The notes: generated from the letters alone by a model not told the origin. Shown: positions 52,091 to 61,798, numbered from the stretch's first letter. The stretch: DNA of 64,000 bases from Sphingobium sp. (GCA_035196065.1 CP136575.1:1207001-1271000), one strand, 5' to 3'. Made by a program: numbers and translations.

Positions 52091-52127
52091 AAAAAAATTG
52101 GGCCCGGGAAACAGGTTCCCCGAGCCC
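52091..52127 (-). terminator. Intrinsic terminator of the RcnB-like gene
   Basis: On the minus strand a twelve-base stem (52116-52127 with 52100-52111, two G-U pairs) is followed by AA and seven T residues. It stands 23 bases after the RcnB-like stop and 56 bases ahead of the amidohydrolase start on the same strand, so the two genes are separately transcribed. Confidence 0.78.
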
Positions 52128-52149
52128 GCAACTTCTGGAAGGATCAGGA

Positions 52150-52938
52150 TTACCAGAAGAAGTTGTTAATCACATCGACGACATATCCGCGGCGGACATC
52201 AACCAGCAGAACGTCGTCATAATAGCGCACCCAGCGATAGGGTCCCTGCGCCGGGGGAAGGCGATAACGCCAAGGGTCGGCTATCCGGTAACGGCTTGAG
52301 TAAAATGGCGCGCCGATATGGATGCCGATGTTGAGACGGCGATAACGGTCGCTGCGATAGGGCGCATAATAACGTCCGGGTCGATAATAGCTGCCATAGC
52401 GTTCGCGATGTCCGCGCCAGTCATAACGCCGTTCGTTCCGCCAACCTTGATCCCAACGATCATTGTCGTGCCGGTCATAACGGCCATCGCGGCCATAACG
52501 ATCCCACCGCCCGTCATCGTCGCGCCGATCATTGTCATCGCGATAGCGCCAGCTGTCATCGTCACCGCGCCGGTTCCGCTGGTTGTCATTGCTCCGGTCA
52601 TCGTCATGGCCTGCCTCGCGCCGCTCTTCGCCGCGGTTCCAACTGCCGCTTGGCGGTATCTGTGGGCTCGCCTGACCATTCCAGCCGCCGCGCCGGTTGT
52701 CATCATCGTCGCGCTGGTCATCTTCGCTGCGCCAGCCGCGCTGGCGCTGCCCTTTTTGCGCATCCTGTCCGTCGGCTTGACGTTGCCCTCTCGACCAGCC
52801 GTCTTTGCGGCCTTCGCTGCGTTTATACTCGGCCGAATCCTCCGCAGATGTGGCGCTACCGGCACGGTCCTTCATCGCATGAGCTGCCGGAGTCAGCGCG
52901 AGCGCGGTGGCAAGGCTGGTCAGCAAAATTGTCTTCAT
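52150..52938 (-). CDS. RcnB-like periplasmic protein with Asp/Arg-rich repeat region
   Basis: A 262-residue exported protein: signal peptide (about residues 1-21), a very long low-complexity middle rich in Asp, Arg, Gly and Trp with repeated DRWDR/DDDR units (about 40-170), and a C-terminal RcnB-type domain ending WVRYYDDVLLVDVRRGYVVD. RcnB proteins are linked to nickel/cobalt homeostasis in E. coli; the repeat-rich sphingomonad variants are not characterised. A hydrophobic reading on the opposite strand arises from the repeat composition and is not a gene. Confidence 0.8.
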   Translation of the reverse strand: MKTILLTSLATALALTPAAHAMKDRAGSATSAEDSAEYKRSEGRKDGWSRGQRQADGQDAQKGQRQRGWRSEDDQRDDDDNRRGGWNGQASPQIPPSGSWNRGEERREAGHDDDRSNDNQRNRRGDDDSWRYRDDNDRRDDDGRWDRYGRDGRYDRHDNDRWDQGWRNERRYDWRGHRERYGSYYRPGRYYAPYRSDRYRRLNIGIHIGAPFYSSRYRIADPWRYRLPPAQGPYRWVRYYDDVLLVDVRRGYVVDVINNFFW

Positions 52939-53075
52939 CTCAAATTCCCAGTTCGCGGCGGCTATATGCCATCGCTTAACTGGGCTTATTGCGCAGGTTT
53001 GCTGTCTTGAGGCTGAATGAAGCAGTAATGTTCAGGAAAGGTGGCGTTTAGATGAACAGCAATCAGTGCCGTCGA

Positions 53076-54425
53076 TCAGCCTTCCTGTCGCGCGAGCCAG
53101 TCTTCGAGCCATTTGATGCTATAGTCGCCATTGATGACGTCGGGATCGCGCAGCAGATCTTGATGCAACGGGATGTTCGTCTTGACGCCGTCAATCACCA
53201 TTTCCTCAAGCGCGCGGCGCATACGCATCATACAGCTTTCGCGGGTGCGGCCATAGACGATTAGCTTGGCGATCATGCTGTCATAATAAGGCGGCACGCG
53301 ATAGCCGGTGTACATGCCGCTATCGACGCGGACATGCATCCCGCCTGCTGCATGATAATATTTTATCTCACCGGGTGAAGGAATGAATGTGCGCGGGTCT
53401 TCGGCATTGATGCGGCATTCGATCGAATGGCCGCGAAATTCAAGCATATCCTGTGTTACAGACAGGCCGCGGCCTTCGGCAACGCGAATCTGTTCGCGGA
53501 CAAGATCGAAACCGGTGATCATTTCGGTGACCGGATGTTCGACCTGGATGCGCGTGTTCATTTCGATGAAATAGAATTCGCCATTTTCCCAAAGGAACTC
53601 GATCGTGCCTGCTCCACGATAGCCCATATCGGCCATCGCCTTGGAGACGATACCGCCCATGCGCGCCCTTTCGGCGGCGCTAATCACGGGTGAGGGGGCT
53701 TCCTCCAGCACTTTCTGGTGGCGGCGCTGCAGCGAACAATCGCGTTCGCCCAGATGGATTGCATTGCCTTCGCCATCGCCGAAAATCTGAAATTCGATAT
53801 GTCGCGGGTTGCCCAGATATTTTTCGATATACACCGTCGCGTCGCCAAAGGCGGCTTTGGCCTCGCTGCCCGCTTGTTGCATCAGCGTTTCGAGATCGTC
53901 GGGGCTGTTGCACACTTTCATCCCGCGACCACCGCCGCCGGATGCAGCCTTGATGATCACCGGATAGCCGACGGCTTCGGCAATGGCCTTTGCTTCGCCG
54001 ATTTCCGAAACTGCACCGTCCGACCCTGGAACCAATGGCAGACCAAGCGCGCCGGCCGTCTTCTTGGCCATGACCTTGTCGCCCATTGTGCGGATATGTT
54101 CGGGCTTGGGACCGATAAAGGCCAGTCCGTGGCTTTCGACAATCTCGGCAAACTGTGCATTTTCAGACAGGAAGCCATAGCCGGGATGGATCGCGTCTGC
54201 GTCGCTGATTTCCGCTGCCGAAATGATCGCCGGGATATTGAGATAGCTATCCTTTGCAGCCGGCGGGCCGATGCAGATCGCCTCATCGGCTAGACGCACA
54301 TGCATGGCATCAGCGTCTGCGGTTGAGTGCACAGCGACGGTCTTGATGCCCATTTCATGGGCCGCACGATGGATACGAAGCGCAATTTCGCCGCGATTGG
54401 CGATCAGGATTTTCTCGATGCCCAT
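53076..54425 (-). CDS. accC: Acetyl-CoA carboxylase, biotin carboxylase subunit
   Basis: A 449-residue ATP-grasp biotin carboxylase. Visible are [44 protein letters not shown] (the ATP-binding glycine loop), [35 protein letters not shown] and RINAEDP. It carboxylates biotin on AccB for malonyl-CoA formation. It ends the aroQ-accB-accC series on the minus strand, nine bases after accB. No terminator was recognised after its stop. Confidence 0.98.
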   Translation of the reverse strand: MGIEKILIANRGEIALRIHRAAHEMGIKTVAVHSTADADAMHVRLADEAICIGPPAAKDSYLNIPAIISAAEISDADAIHPGYGFLSENAQFAEIVESHGLAFIGPKPEHIRTMGDKVMAKKTAGALGLPLVPGSDGAVSEIGEAKAIAEAVGYPVIIKAASGGGGRGMKVCNSPDDLETLMQQAGSEAKAAFGDATVYIEKYLGNPRHIEFQIFGDGEGNAIHLGERDCSLQRRHQKVLEEAPSPVISAAERARMGGIVSKAMADMGYRGAGTIEFLWENGEFYFIEMNTRIQVEHPVTEMITGFDLVREQIRVAEGRGLSVTQDMLEFRGHSIECRINAEDPRTFIPSPGEIKYYHAAGGMHVRVDSGMYTGYRVPPYYDSMIAKLIVYGRTRESCMMRMRRALEEMVIDGVKTNIPLHQDLLRDPDVINGDYSIKWLEDWLARQEG

Positions 54426-54434
54426 GGTCTGCGC

Positions 54435-54899
54435 TTACTCAATAACCATCAGCGGTTGGTCGAATTCGACCGGCTGGCCGCTCTCGACAAAGACGGCTTT
54501 CACCGTGCCTCCATTGGGCGCGGTGATCGGGTTCATTACCTTCATTGCTTCGACAATGAGCAGTGTTGCACCAGCGGAGACTTTGTCACCTACGCTGACA
54601 AAGGGCGCTGCACCGGGCTCCGGTGTCAGATAGGCGGTACCGACCATCGGCGATTTGACCGCATTTGCCGGAATAGCGGCAGGCGCGGCTTCGGCCGGAA
54701 GGACCGGCGCGGGCGCTGCTGCGGGCCCGGCCACGGCAACCGGTGCGGCCGCCACTGCGTTGATGGTGCGCGCGACCTTGATCTTGCGATCGCCATCCTC
54801 GACCTCGATTTCGGACAGGCCGGTATCGTTCAGCAATTCGGCCAGTTCGCGCACCAATTTGGTATCGACCTGCATGCCGCCGGTTTTGCCGTTCATCAT
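54435..54899 (-). CDS. accB: Biotin carboxyl carrier protein of acetyl-CoA carboxylase
   Basis: A 154-residue BCCP. An N-terminal dimerisation part ([20 protein letters not shown]) is followed by an Ala/Pro-rich linker (about 48-80) and the biotinyl domain, with the biotinylated Lys120 in [10 protein letters not shown]. Two adjacent ATG codons (54899 and 54896) are possible; AGGAG spacing favours the second. It lies 36 bases downstream of aroQ. Confidence 0.97.
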   Translation of the reverse strand: MMNGKTGGMQVDTKLVRELAELLNDTGLSEIEVEDGDRKIKVARTINAVAAAPVAVAGPAAAPAPVLPAEAAPAAIPANAVKSPMVGTAYLTPEPGAAPFVSVGDKVSAGATLLIVEAMKVMNPITAPNGGTVKAVFVESGQPVEFDQPLMVIE

Positions 54900-54935
54900 T
54901 TTACTCCTGAAACCCTTATTGTTGGGGCGCTTTAA

Positions 54936-55376
54936 TCAGAGACGCGCCGCTACGTCCAGCGCGAGTTCATAGCTTTTTGCACCATGCCCCGCGATGCAAC
55001 TGTGTGCCACCATGCCAACATAGCTCAAATGACGGAATTCCTCGCGCTTTTTCGGGTCGGAAAGATGCACCTCGATCACCGGCACCTTGATCGATTTAAT
55101 GGCATCATGCAGCGCAATCGAGGTGTGGGTATAGGCGCCTGCGTTCAAAAGCACAGCTTTTGCGCCCACCGCCTGCGCTTCATGTAGCCAGTCGATCAGA
55201 TGGCCTTCATGGTTCGATTGGCGAAAATCGATTTCCAGCCCCAGCGCCTGTGCCTGGTCGTCAAGACGGCCTGCAATATCGTCCAGCGTGTCTGTGCCGT
55301 AGATTTCCGGCTCTCGCGTTCCGAGAAGGTTGAGATTGGGGCCATTAAGAATATAGACCAGCGCTGTGTCCGACAC
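54936..55376 (-). CDS. aroQ: 3-dehydroquinate dehydratase, type II
   Basis: A 146-residue shikimate-pathway enzyme. Type II motifs are [18 protein letters not shown] with the catalytic tyrosine, [32 protein letters not shown] and [17 protein letters not shown]. The start is GTG at 55376. It is the first gene of aroQ-accB-accC, a standard alphaproteobacterial order, and divergent from thiS over 75 bases. Confidence 0.97.
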   Translation of the reverse strand: MSDTALVYILNGPNLNLLGTREPEIYGTDTLDDIAGRLDDQAQALGLEIDFRQSNHEGHLIDWLHEAQAVGAKAVLLNAGAYTHTSIALHDAIKSIKVPVIEVHLSDPKKREEFRHLSYVGMVAHSCIAGHGAKSYELALDVAARL

Positions 55377-55451
55377 GCGATTTTCCCCGGAGGTGCTTGC
55401 GTTGAAATACGGTTGGTCCCTATATGCCGCCTACGCAAAAAGCGAGATGAA

Positions 55452-55679
55452 ATGACTGAAGCCGCAACCCTTCCGATTCTGACGATCCAGCTCAATGGTG
55501 AACCCCGCCGCGTGGCTGCGGGCATGACAGTCGCCGATCTGGTTGATGAACTCGGGCTCAACCCGAAGAAGGTTGCTGTCGAACGCAATCTGGAGATTGT
55601 GCCGCGTTCAACCTATCCGATGGTGACGCTTGTTGACGGCGACCAATTGGAAATTGTCCATTTCGTTGGTGGCGGCTAA
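55452..55679 (+). CDS. thiS: Sulfur carrier protein ThiS
   Basis: A 75-residue ubiquitin-like sulfur carrier for thiazole synthesis. It has the [20 protein letters not shown] core and the C-terminal Gly-Gly (HFVGGG) that becomes the thiocarboxylate; an extra glycine precedes it. The ATG at 55452 was chosen because a longer in-frame reading crosses the aroQ gene. No TPP riboswitch is seen in the 75-base leader. thiG follows after five bases. Confidence 0.93.
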   Translation: MTEAATLPILTIQLNGEPRRVAAGMTVADLVDELGLNPKKVAVERNLEIVPRSTYPMVTLVDGDQLEIVHFVGGG

Positions 55680-55684
55680 GGCGC

Positions 55685-56467
55685 ATGGCCATGAGCAATA
55701 ATGACAGCTGGACCGTTGCCGGTCGTACCTTCACTTCGCGCCTGATTGTCGGAACCGGCAAGTATAAGGATTTCGAACAGAACGCCGCAGCGCTTGTCGC
55801 TTCGGGGGCGGAGATCATCACCGTTGCCGTGCGGCGTGTAAATGTGTCCGATCCAAAGGCGCCGATGCTCACCGACTATATCGATCCCGCGAAATATACG
55901 TATCTGCCGAACACGGCCGGCTGTTTCACGGCGGAAGATGCGATCCGCACGCTCCGCCTTGCGCGTGAGGCCGGCGGCTGGGATCTGGTCAAGCTTGAAG
56001 TGCTTGGCGAAGCAAAGACGCTTTATCCCGATATGCGCGAAACGCTGCGCGCGACCGAGATTTTGGCGAAGGAGGGCTTCCTCCCGATGGTATATTGCGT
56101 CGATGATCCGATCGCTGCCAAGCAGTTGGAGGATGCCGGCGCAGTTGCTGTGATGCCTCTGGGCGCGCCGATCGGGTCGGGTCTGGGCATCCAGAACCGG
56201 GTCACAATCCGTCTGATTGTCGAAGGCGCCAAGGTGCCGGTGCTGGTCGATGCTGGCGTCGGCACGGCATCCGATGCGGCCGTCGGCATGGAACTGGGCT
56301 GTGACGGTATATTGATGAACACCGCGATTGCCGAAGCCAAGGATCCTGTTCGTATGGCGCGCGCGATGAAACTGGCGGTCGAGGGAGGTCGTGAGGCTTA
56401 TCTGGCCGGTCGCATGGGACGCCGCATGTATGCCGATCCATCGAGCCCGCTTGCCGGTTTGATCTAG
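55685..56467 (+). CDS. thiG: Thiazole synthase ThiG
   Basis: A 260-residue TIM-barrel enzyme that forms the thiazole of thiamine from DXP, dehydroglycine and ThiS-thiocarboxylate. Motifs are [21 protein letters not shown] (the Schiff-base lysine lies in [15 protein letters not shown]), [13 protein letters not shown] and [20 protein letters not shown]. The start may be either ATG at 55685 or the one two codons on. No other thi genes are beside it. Confidence 0.97.
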   Translation: MAMSNNDSWTVAGRTFTSRLIVGTGKYKDFEQNAAALVASGAEIITVAVRRVNVSDPKAPMLTDYIDPAKYTYLPNTAGCFTAEDAIRTLRLAREAGGWDLVKLEVLGEAKTLYPDMRETLRATEILAKEGFLPMVYCVDDPIAAKQLEDAGAVAVMPLGAPIGSGLGIQNRVTIRLIVEGAKVPVLVDAGVGTASDAAVGMELGCDGILMNTAIAEAKDPVRMARAMKLAVEGGREAYLAGRMGRRMYADPSSPLAGLI

Positions 56468-56572
56468 GCAAAGACGAACGACATCGTCAGGCCAACGTGC
56501 CGACAAACAGCCTGTAATTGTGATTCATCATCGTCCGACTGCTTTTGGTCTTGCCGTTGGTCGAATGGTAAC

Positions 56573-56589
56573 CCGGCAGAACCTGCCGG
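56573..56589 (+). other. Small hairpin in the thiG-UrcA gap
   Basis: CCGGCAG-AAC-CTGCCGG is a perfect seven-base stem 106 bases after thiG. There is no T-run. It lies in a 270-base gap with no gene; it could be a 3'-end structure or an RNA leader of the UrcA gene. Confidence 0.35.
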
Positions 56590-56737
56590 TCGAAGCGCTG
56601 ATGAAGCGCAGCACGAAGCTTGTCATATCAATGGGGCAGGCCGAATTTCGGAGCTCCCCAGCAGCAAAATCTCGGCCTGCACCTCTCCCAAGGGCCCGAA
56701 AAAACGAAAAGGGCCTGAACATGATAGGAGCCCTGAT

Positions 56738-57055
56738 ATGGCACAGTCCTATAAGTGGAAACAGGTGGCCATGGCCGCTGCAACTTTCATCTTCGCATCC
56801 TCCGCAAGCGCAGGCGAACGCCAGCGGTCGGTCGACCATAGTGATTTGGACCTTTCGACGCAGATGGGGCAGGCGACGCTCAAAAAGCGCGTGAACAGCG
56901 CGGTTATCGGTGTTTGCGCATTCCCTTCGGCAAAGACGGCCGCTGAACGCAATGACCAAAAGCGTTGCGAAGCCCGCGCCCGCACCTCTGCAATGCGCCA
57001 GGCTGCAGAAAAAATTGCCCGCAACGGCACGAGCATCAAGGTCGCATTTGATTAG
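56738..57055 (+). CDS. UrcA family protein
   Basis: A 105-residue exported protein of the UrcA family, which is mostly found in sphingomonads and relatives. A signal peptide (about residues 1-25, ending SASA) precedes the conserved VDHSDLDLSTQMGQATLKKR segment and two cysteines (GVCAF, KRCEA) likely to form a disulfide. No function is known. The start has AGGAG eight bases upstream. A nearby hairpin follows its stop. Confidence 0.85.
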   Translation: MAQSYKWKQVAMAAATFIFASSASAGERQRSVDHSDLDLSTQMGQATLKKRVNSAVIGVCAFPSAKTAAERNDQKRCEARARTSAMRQAAEKIARNGTSIKVAFD

Positions 57056-57067
57056 CTATTGATACAG

Positions 57068-57102
57068 CGCCTCCCTTTTTCTCAAGCAGAGATTGGGAGG
57101 CG
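57068..57102. terminator. Hairpin after the UrcA gene
   Basis: CGCCTCCC/GGGAGGCG arms of eight bases enclose a nineteen-base loop beginning with five T residues. It falls between the UrcA stop and the convergent response-regulator stop. The loop is long, so efficiency is uncertain. Confidence 0.4.
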
Positions 57103-57118
57103 TGCTTGCACGGGCGGT

Positions 57119-57865
57119 TTATTTTCCGGCCAGCTTTTTCACTTCGGCCAGATATTTGCGGCCGATGCGCATTGCCTCCCCGTTTTTCAAAACAGCATGC
57201 CACACGCCGCCGCCTTCGTGGCGCAGTCCGGCGATCAGATCATGCCGGACGATATGGCTGCGATGGATGCGCTGGAAACGTCCCGGATCCAGCCGCTGTT
57301 CAAGCGTCGAAATCGTCTGATGGAGTAGATAGCTGCGCCCGCCCGTATGCAGCCGCATATAGTCCCGTTCCGCCTCGACCCGTTCGATATCGGGCGCTGC
57401 AATGCGGATCAATTCGGAACGGTGCGATACCCAGAATTCGGAAGCATAACCGGATGCGCTTTCGCTCTCGGTTGAGGGCGTGGGTGCAGCCGTTTCGCTG
57501 TTTGCCGCCACCGCACGTGCGATGGCGCGCGACAGCCGGTCAGCGGCAACCGGTTTCAGCATATAGTCGATCACATCGAGGTCGAATGCCTCGACCGCAA
57601 AATTGTCAAATGCGGTGATAAAGATGATCGCGGGCTTCTTTTCCATTAACGCGACGGCTCGGGCCACGCTGATCCCGTCCATTTTCGGCATCCCAATGTC
57701 GAGCAGGATGAGATCGGGCGAAAGCGATTGGGCAAGGCGCAGCGCCGCGGCGCCATCGCCGGCAGTGCCGACAAGGTCGATCATGCTTTCGGCGGCGCAC
57801 ATTATCTGCAGGCGTTCAACGGCCAAGGGTTCATCATCGACAATGATCGTACGCAACCGGTTCAT
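57119..57865 (-). CDS. LytTR-type response regulator
   Basis: A 248-residue regulator with a receiver domain (phosphoacceptor Asp56 in LILLDIGMPKMDG, Lys in DYMLKPVAADRL) and a C-terminal LytTR DNA-binding domain (VEAERDYMRLHTGGRSYLLH, HRSHIVRHDLI). LytTR regulators bind pairs of nine-base direct repeats. The gene overlaps the upstream kinase gene by four bases (ATGA), so it forms a two-component pair with it. Target genes are unknown. Confidence 0.95.
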   Translation of the reverse strand: MNRLRTIIVDDEPLAVERLQIMCAAESMIDLVGTAGDGAAALRLAQSLSPDLILLDIGMPKMDGISVARAVALMEKKPAIIFITAFDNFAVEAFDLDVIDYMLKPVAADRLSRAIARAVAANSETAAPTPSTESESASGYASEFWVSHRSELIRIAAPDIERVEAERDYMRLHTGGRSYLLHQTISTLEQRLDPGRFQRIHRSHIVRHDLIAGLRHEGGGVWHAVLKNGEAMRIGRKYLAEVKKLAGK

Positions 57866-59019
57866 GCGTTGAACTCCCTTGCTTCGACCGGGATATCGAT
57901 ACGTGCTTCATAACCACCTGAGGGCGAGGGTGCAGCCACCAGACGAGCGGCATTACCATAGCGCGCCTCCAGTCGGTCGCGTACATTCGCAAGGCCAATG
58001 CCGCCGCCATTACTATGCGCTTGCTGATCGATTTTGGGTAGCGCTTCACCATCATCGCAAACGCGCAGCACCAAATGGCCTTTTTCGCATTCGGCGCTGA
58101 TGCGGATGGTGACCGGGCGGGTCGAACGCGATACGCCATATTTGATTGCGTTTTCGACAAGAGGCTGGAGAATCAACGCCGGGACGCGGGCATTTTCCAG
58201 TTCTTCCGGCAACAGGAATTCGGTGCGCAGCCGTTCTGGGAAACGGATTTTCTCAATCGCGAGATATTGTTTCTGGAACTCGACCTCCTCGGTCAATGTC
58301 ACCTCTTCCAACGGATCGCTGGAAAGGCTGGTCCGGTAAAAGGTCGAGAGGTTCTGGATCATTTCCTCGGCCTTGTCCTTTTCTCCCTTTATCACGAGGC
58401 TGGAGAGCGAATTCAGCGTGTTGAACAGGAAATGGGGGTTCACCTGATAGCGCAGCGATCGCAGTTCGGCATCCTGTGCGGCCTGTGCGTAACGCGATGC
58501 CGTGCGTTCGGCTTCGCGGATTTCGCGGGCATAGCCGATTGCCAGATACATGGCAGCCCAGGCAAGGATTGAGAAATAGCGCACAATCGCATTATCGATC
58601 ATTTCCGGCCAAGGCGCTTTGCCAACGGCCTCGCGAACCTCGTTAATATGATCACGCAGGATTGAATCGTCGAAATAGCCCTGTGCTTCATACAGGTAGA
58701 AAACATAGTAATTGACCCAAGCGATCGCTGCCGCGACGGGGATCGCCCCGATTGCGGCAACGCTGAATTTGACACTCAGTCGCTGATGATCGAACGCCCG
58801 CAGCACGAGATAGAGCAGCCAGGTCAGGATGATGCCAATCAGCGTTACTGCTGCCCGCCGCCACGCCAGTTCATCTTGGGCAGGGAAATCCAGGATCGCC
58901 GCCCGAAGCGATACGATCACCGAGTTTAGCACCCAGAAGCCGATGATCGTCACAAATGCCAGCCGGTGGCCGATCAAAGGCCCCTTATGCTGCACCGATC
59001 GCTGGATTGCCGCTCTCAT
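57862..59019 (-). CDS. LytS/YpdA-like membrane sensor histidine kinase
   Basis: A 385-residue kinase with an N-terminal membrane domain of four helices (about residues 15-38, 55-74, 83-110 and 145-163), a helical linker and a His_kinase domain with His196 in YQVNPHFLFNTLNSL. The HATPase domain has the N box (QPLVENAIKYG) and GGGIGLANVRDRLE. It phosphorylates the LytTR partner. The start at 59019 is preceded by AGAGGGA; a 17-residue longer reading is possible. No extracellular sensor domain is present, so a membrane signal is likely. Confidence 0.94.
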   Translation of the reverse strand: MRAAIQRSVQHKGPLIGHRLAFVTIIGFWVLNSVIVSLRAAILDFPAQDELAWRRAAVTLIGIILTWLLYLVLRAFDHQRLSVKFSVAAIGAIPVAAAIAWVNYYVFYLYEAQGYFDDSILRDHINEVREAVGKAPWPEMIDNAIVRYFSILAWAAMYLAIGYAREIREAERTASRYAQAAQDAELRSLRYQVNPHFLFNTLNSLSSLVIKGEKDKAEEMIQNLSTFYRTSLSSDPLEEVTLTEEVEFQKQYLAIEKIRFPERLRTEFLLPEELENARVPALILQPLVENAIKYGVSRSTRPVTIRISAECEKGHLVLRVCDDGEALPKIDQQAHSNGGGIGLANVRDRLEARYGNAARLVAAPSPSGGYEARIDIPVEAREFNA

Positions 59020-59132
59020 GGTCCCTCTATAGGCGAAACAGGCCCGCCATGCCCCCCTTTGTGCAGGCACTTGTCGAATGACGGCGGACTTTGATCGAAG
59101 TCATGCAGCAAAATGGCCTATCTGTAAAAATG

Positions 59133-59151
59133 TTAACGGCCCGGTAACCAT
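59133..59151 (+). promoter_or_regulatory. CtrA-like box upstream of the orphan gene
   Basis: TTAA-CGGCCCG-GTAACCAT is a TTAA-N7-TTAA pattern with one base changed in the second half, which also carries the CtrA extension TAACCAT. It lies 44 bases before the gene start at 59195. Confidence 0.4.
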
Positions 59152-59194
59152 GTCGTGCCACTTTTCACCCTTGGCTGATACAGGGGGCCGAAAT

Positions 59195-59743
59195 ATGGGT
59201 GAACATGCTGGTAGCGCGTCGGGCAATCTGGCGCTTGCAGAAATCAGGGAATTTGCGAGTTTTTCGCCGGGCAGCCAGCGCTACATCCGACGCGCACTCG
59301 ATGTGGCGTTCGACCGGAAGGACGCGGTTGAGCTTTGGTCGCGCGACGCGGTCGAGGCTGCGAGCATCAAGGCCCAATATCGTTTTTACGAACGCCTGCC
59401 TGCATTGCGGGCGCTCATTCCCGATAGCAGCGCGATCGAGGAAGCCGAGCTGTTTATGGCGACGCTGATCTCGATTTCCGCTTTCGACCTAGGGCAGGGT
59501 CGGCTCGATGGTTTCGCCGATTATCGTTTTCTCTATGAACGGCTTGTTGGACCGGAATCGCGTCCATGGTTGCCGGCAGTCTTTTGCGCAGCAGCATCGA
59601 TGCCGCATCTGCAGCCTGAACGGCGCAAGAAATTGCTGCAGTCGATCAGCGAAGCTGTCGCCACTGCGCCAGGTTGGTCGAGACGGGCACCCCGCTTTTT
59701 CCCCGAATGGGTCGACAAGGTTGAAGTTGCCGTTGGCCGTTAA
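59195..59743 (+). CDS. Hypothetical cytoplasmic protein
   Basis: A 182-residue protein that I do not recognise. It is mainly helical, with a basic second half (RRKKLLQSISEAVATAPGWS) and no signal peptide or membrane segment. The ATG at 59195 has AGGGGG upstream and follows a CtrA-like box by 44 bases; an in-frame ATG at 59150 would place the box at the start codon, so 59195 is preferred. Its stop abuts the trmB stop on the other strand. CtrA control would tie it to the cell cycle, but this is inference. Confidence 0.68.
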   Translation: MGEHAGSASGNLALAEIREFASFSPGSQRYIRRALDVAFDRKDAVELWSRDAVEAASIKAQYRFYERLPALRALIPDSSAIEEAELFMATLISISAFDLGQGRLDGFADYRFLYERLVGPESRPWLPAVFCAAASMPHLQPERRKKLLQSISEAVATAPGWSRRAPRFFPEWVDKVEVAVGR

Positions 59744-60460
59744 TCACTCTTTGCGGCGATAGCGGAAATACCAGACTTCATGGCCATAGACGTTTCGGGC
59801 CTTGGCTTCGTAACGTGTTTCCGGCCAGCCGCCTGGGCGGACCAGGAAATCCGTGGATTTTTCGCATAGCCAGTCAAACTGGTGCCTATGTCTTTGCATC
59901 ACCATCAGTGCATGGCGCAGATAGATGGCATGATCGGTGCCAAAGCGAAATTCTCCGCCGGGCCGCAATTTCGAGGCGATCAGTTTGACCGGCCCGTCAT
60001 TCATCATCCGACGTTTGGCGTGCCTCGCCTTTGGCCAAGGGTCGGGATGCAGCAGATAGACAAAGCTGAGTGCGCCATCGGGGATGCGCGCCAGCACTTC
60101 AAGTGCGTCGCCCATATGAATGCGGATATTGGGCAGTGGCCCAAAGTCGTTATAGTTTTCGATCTGGCTCAGCGCTTGCGCCACGCCATTTTCAAAGGGC
60201 TCGCACCCGATAAAGCCATGGTCTGGCAGCATGTCGGCACGATAGGCCATATGTTCGCCGCCGCCGAAGCCGATTTCAAAATGTAGTGGCCGCTCATATC
60301 CGAACAAGCTTTCGGCTGTGACGGGGCCTTCGTCGGGTACAGCGATCTGCGGCAGCAGATTGTCGATCAATTCCTGCTGGTGCGCGCGCAGCTTCTTGCC
60401 CTTTGACCGCCCATATAGGCGGTTGAGGGTTGTGGGGTCTCCGGGTTTATGGGCTGTCAT
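59744..60460 (-). CDS. trmB: tRNA (guanine-N7-)-methyltransferase TrmB
   Basis: A 238-residue SAM-dependent enzyme that makes m7G46 in tRNA variable loops. The family marks are EIGFGGGEHM, IGCEPFENGVA, VYLLHPDPWPKARHAKRR (the HPDPWPKxRH motif) and GTDHAIYLRHAL. It follows metK on the minus strand after 120 bases; a terminator in that gap suggests some independent expression. Confidence 0.97.
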   Translation of the reverse strand: MTAHKPGDPTTLNRLYGRSKGKKLRAHQQELIDNLLPQIAVPDEGPVTAESLFGYERPLHFEIGFGGGEHMAYRADMLPDHGFIGCEPFENGVAQALSQIENYNDFGPLPNIRIHMGDALEVLARIPDGALSFVYLLHPDPWPKARHAKRRMMNDGPVKLIASKLRPGGEFRFGTDHAIYLRHALMVMQRHRHQFDWLCEKSTDFLVRPGGWPETRYEAKARNVYGHEVWYFRYRRKE

Positions 60461-60506
60461 CCGGGTGCCGATAATCGCTTGCGTTCCTTGCGCAAGACTT
60501 TTGCAG

Positions 60507-60536
60507 AAAAAGGCAGCGCGCGAGCACTGCCTTTTT
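60507..60536. terminator. Intrinsic terminator of metK
   Basis: AAAAAGGCAG-ten bases-CTGCCTTTTT is a perfect ten-base stem bounded by A and T runs on either side. It lies 44 bases after the metK stop and 46 bases before trmB, and works in either direction. Confidence 0.85.
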
Positions 60537-60580
60537 CAATTTTCTGTTTGTGTTTTTGGCTGTGAGGCCGCCCGGCTGGT

Positions 60581-61798
60581 TTACGCCAGCGCAGCCTTCA
60601 GTTTGTCGGCAAGGTCGGTGCGTTCCCAAGGGAAGGCATCGCCTCCAGCCTGACGACCGAAATGGCCATAGGCGGCGGTCTTGCGATAGATCGGCTTGTT
60701 AAGGCCCAGATGGGTGCGAATTCCCTTGGGCGTCAGGCGCACGAGCGCGGGGATCGCAGCCTCCAGTTTGCCTTCGTCAACGGTGCCGGTGCCGTGCAGG
60801 TCGACATAGACCGACAGCGGCTCGGCGACGCCAATCGCATAGGAAAGCTGGATCGTGCAACGCCGGGCAAGGCCAGCGGCGACGATATTCTTCGCCAGAT
60901 AGCGGGTTATATAAGCGGCCGAGCGGTCAACCTTGGTCGGGTCCTTGCCGCTGAATGCGCCGCCGCCATGCGGGGCTGCCCCGCCATAAGTGTCGACGAT
61001 GATCTTGCGGCCGGTAAGACCGGCATCGCCATCGGGACCGCCGATTTCGAAACGGCCGGTCGGGTTGATGTGATAGACCGTGTTTGCCGTCAGCAATTCG
61101 GCAGGCAGCACATCGGCAATCACGCCCTTCACATAATCGCGAAGCTGATTGTACTTTGCCTCATCGCCTTCGCCGCCGTGCCAGAAATAGCCGGGTGCAT
61201 GCTGGGTTGATACCACGATAGCGGTCGCCTCTACAGGGCGTTCATTGGCATAGCGCAGCGTGACCTGGCTTTTCGCGTCGGGTTCGAGGAACGGTGCCGC
61301 TCCAGACTTGCGATCGGCAGCCATGCGCTCAAGAATCTTGTGGCTGTAGTCGAGCGTCGCCGGCATCAGGTCAGGGGTTTCGTCCGACGCATAGCCGAAC
61401 ATGATGCCCTGGTCGCCTGCACCCTCATCTTTATTTTCGCCAGCATCAACGCCCTGTGCAATATGTGCCGACTGGCCGTGGAGATTGTTTTCAAAGCGGA
61501 AACTCTCCCAGTGAAAGCCCGACTGTTCATAGCCGATATCCTTCACCGTGGCGCGCACTGCGGCCTCGATTTCTTCCTTGGCGCCGGGGGCCCATGCGCC
61601 GTTTTCGTATACGCCCTTGCAACGGATTTCTCCGGCCAGGACGACAAGCTGTGTCGTGGTTAGCGTTTCACAGGCGATGCGTGCTTCGGGATCTTTTGAG
61701 AGGAAGAGGTCGACAATCGTGTCACTGATCTGGTCGGCAACCTTGTCAGGATGGCCTTCGGAAACGGATTCAGAGGTAAAGAGGAAAGAGTTACGCAT
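60581..61798 (-). CDS. metK: S-adenosylmethionine synthetase
   Basis: A 405-residue enzyme that makes SAM from methionine and ATP. Motifs are [58 protein letters not shown] and [12 protein letters not shown]. It is in the alphaproteobacterial lnt-metK-trmB order. The 62-base leader between lnt and metK holds an 8+8 inverted repeat (61830-61847), likely an operator rather than a riboswitch, for which the leader is too short. A clear terminator follows. Confidence 0.98.
   Translation of the reverse strand: MRNSFLFTSESVSEGHPDKVADQISDTIVDLFLSKDPEARIACETLTTTQLVVLAGEIRCKGVYENGAWAPGAKEEIEAAVRATVKDIGYEQSGFHWESFRFENNLHGQSAHIAQGVDAGENKDEGAGDQGIMFGYASDETPDLMPATLDYSHKILERMAADRKSGAAPFLEPDAKSQVTLRYANERPVEATAIVVSTQHAPGYFWHGGEGDEAKYNQLRDYVKGVIADVLPAELLTANTVYHINPTGRFEIGGPDGDAGLTGRKIIVDTYGGAAPHGGGAFSGKDPTKVDRSAAYITRYLAKNIVAAGLARRCTIQLSYAIGVAEPLSVYVDLHGTGTVDEGKLEAAIPALVRLTPKGIRTHLGLNKPIYRKTAAYGHFGRQAGGDAFPWERTDLADKLKAALA

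Noticed and set aside
52318-53010. A long hydrophobic reading frame on the plus strand opposite the RcnB-like gene
   Set aside because: It is composed of Ile/Val/Ala/Thr repeats that mirror the Asp/Arg codon repeats of the real gene; it has no ribosome binding site or family match.
55366-55376. GTGTC-G-GACAC palindrome covering the aroQ start codon
   Set aside because: It is short and falls within coding sequence; a control role is not supported by anything else.
55377-55451. TPP riboswitch in front of thiS
   Set aside because: The 75-base leader has no CTGAGA or ACCTGA-type core and is too short.
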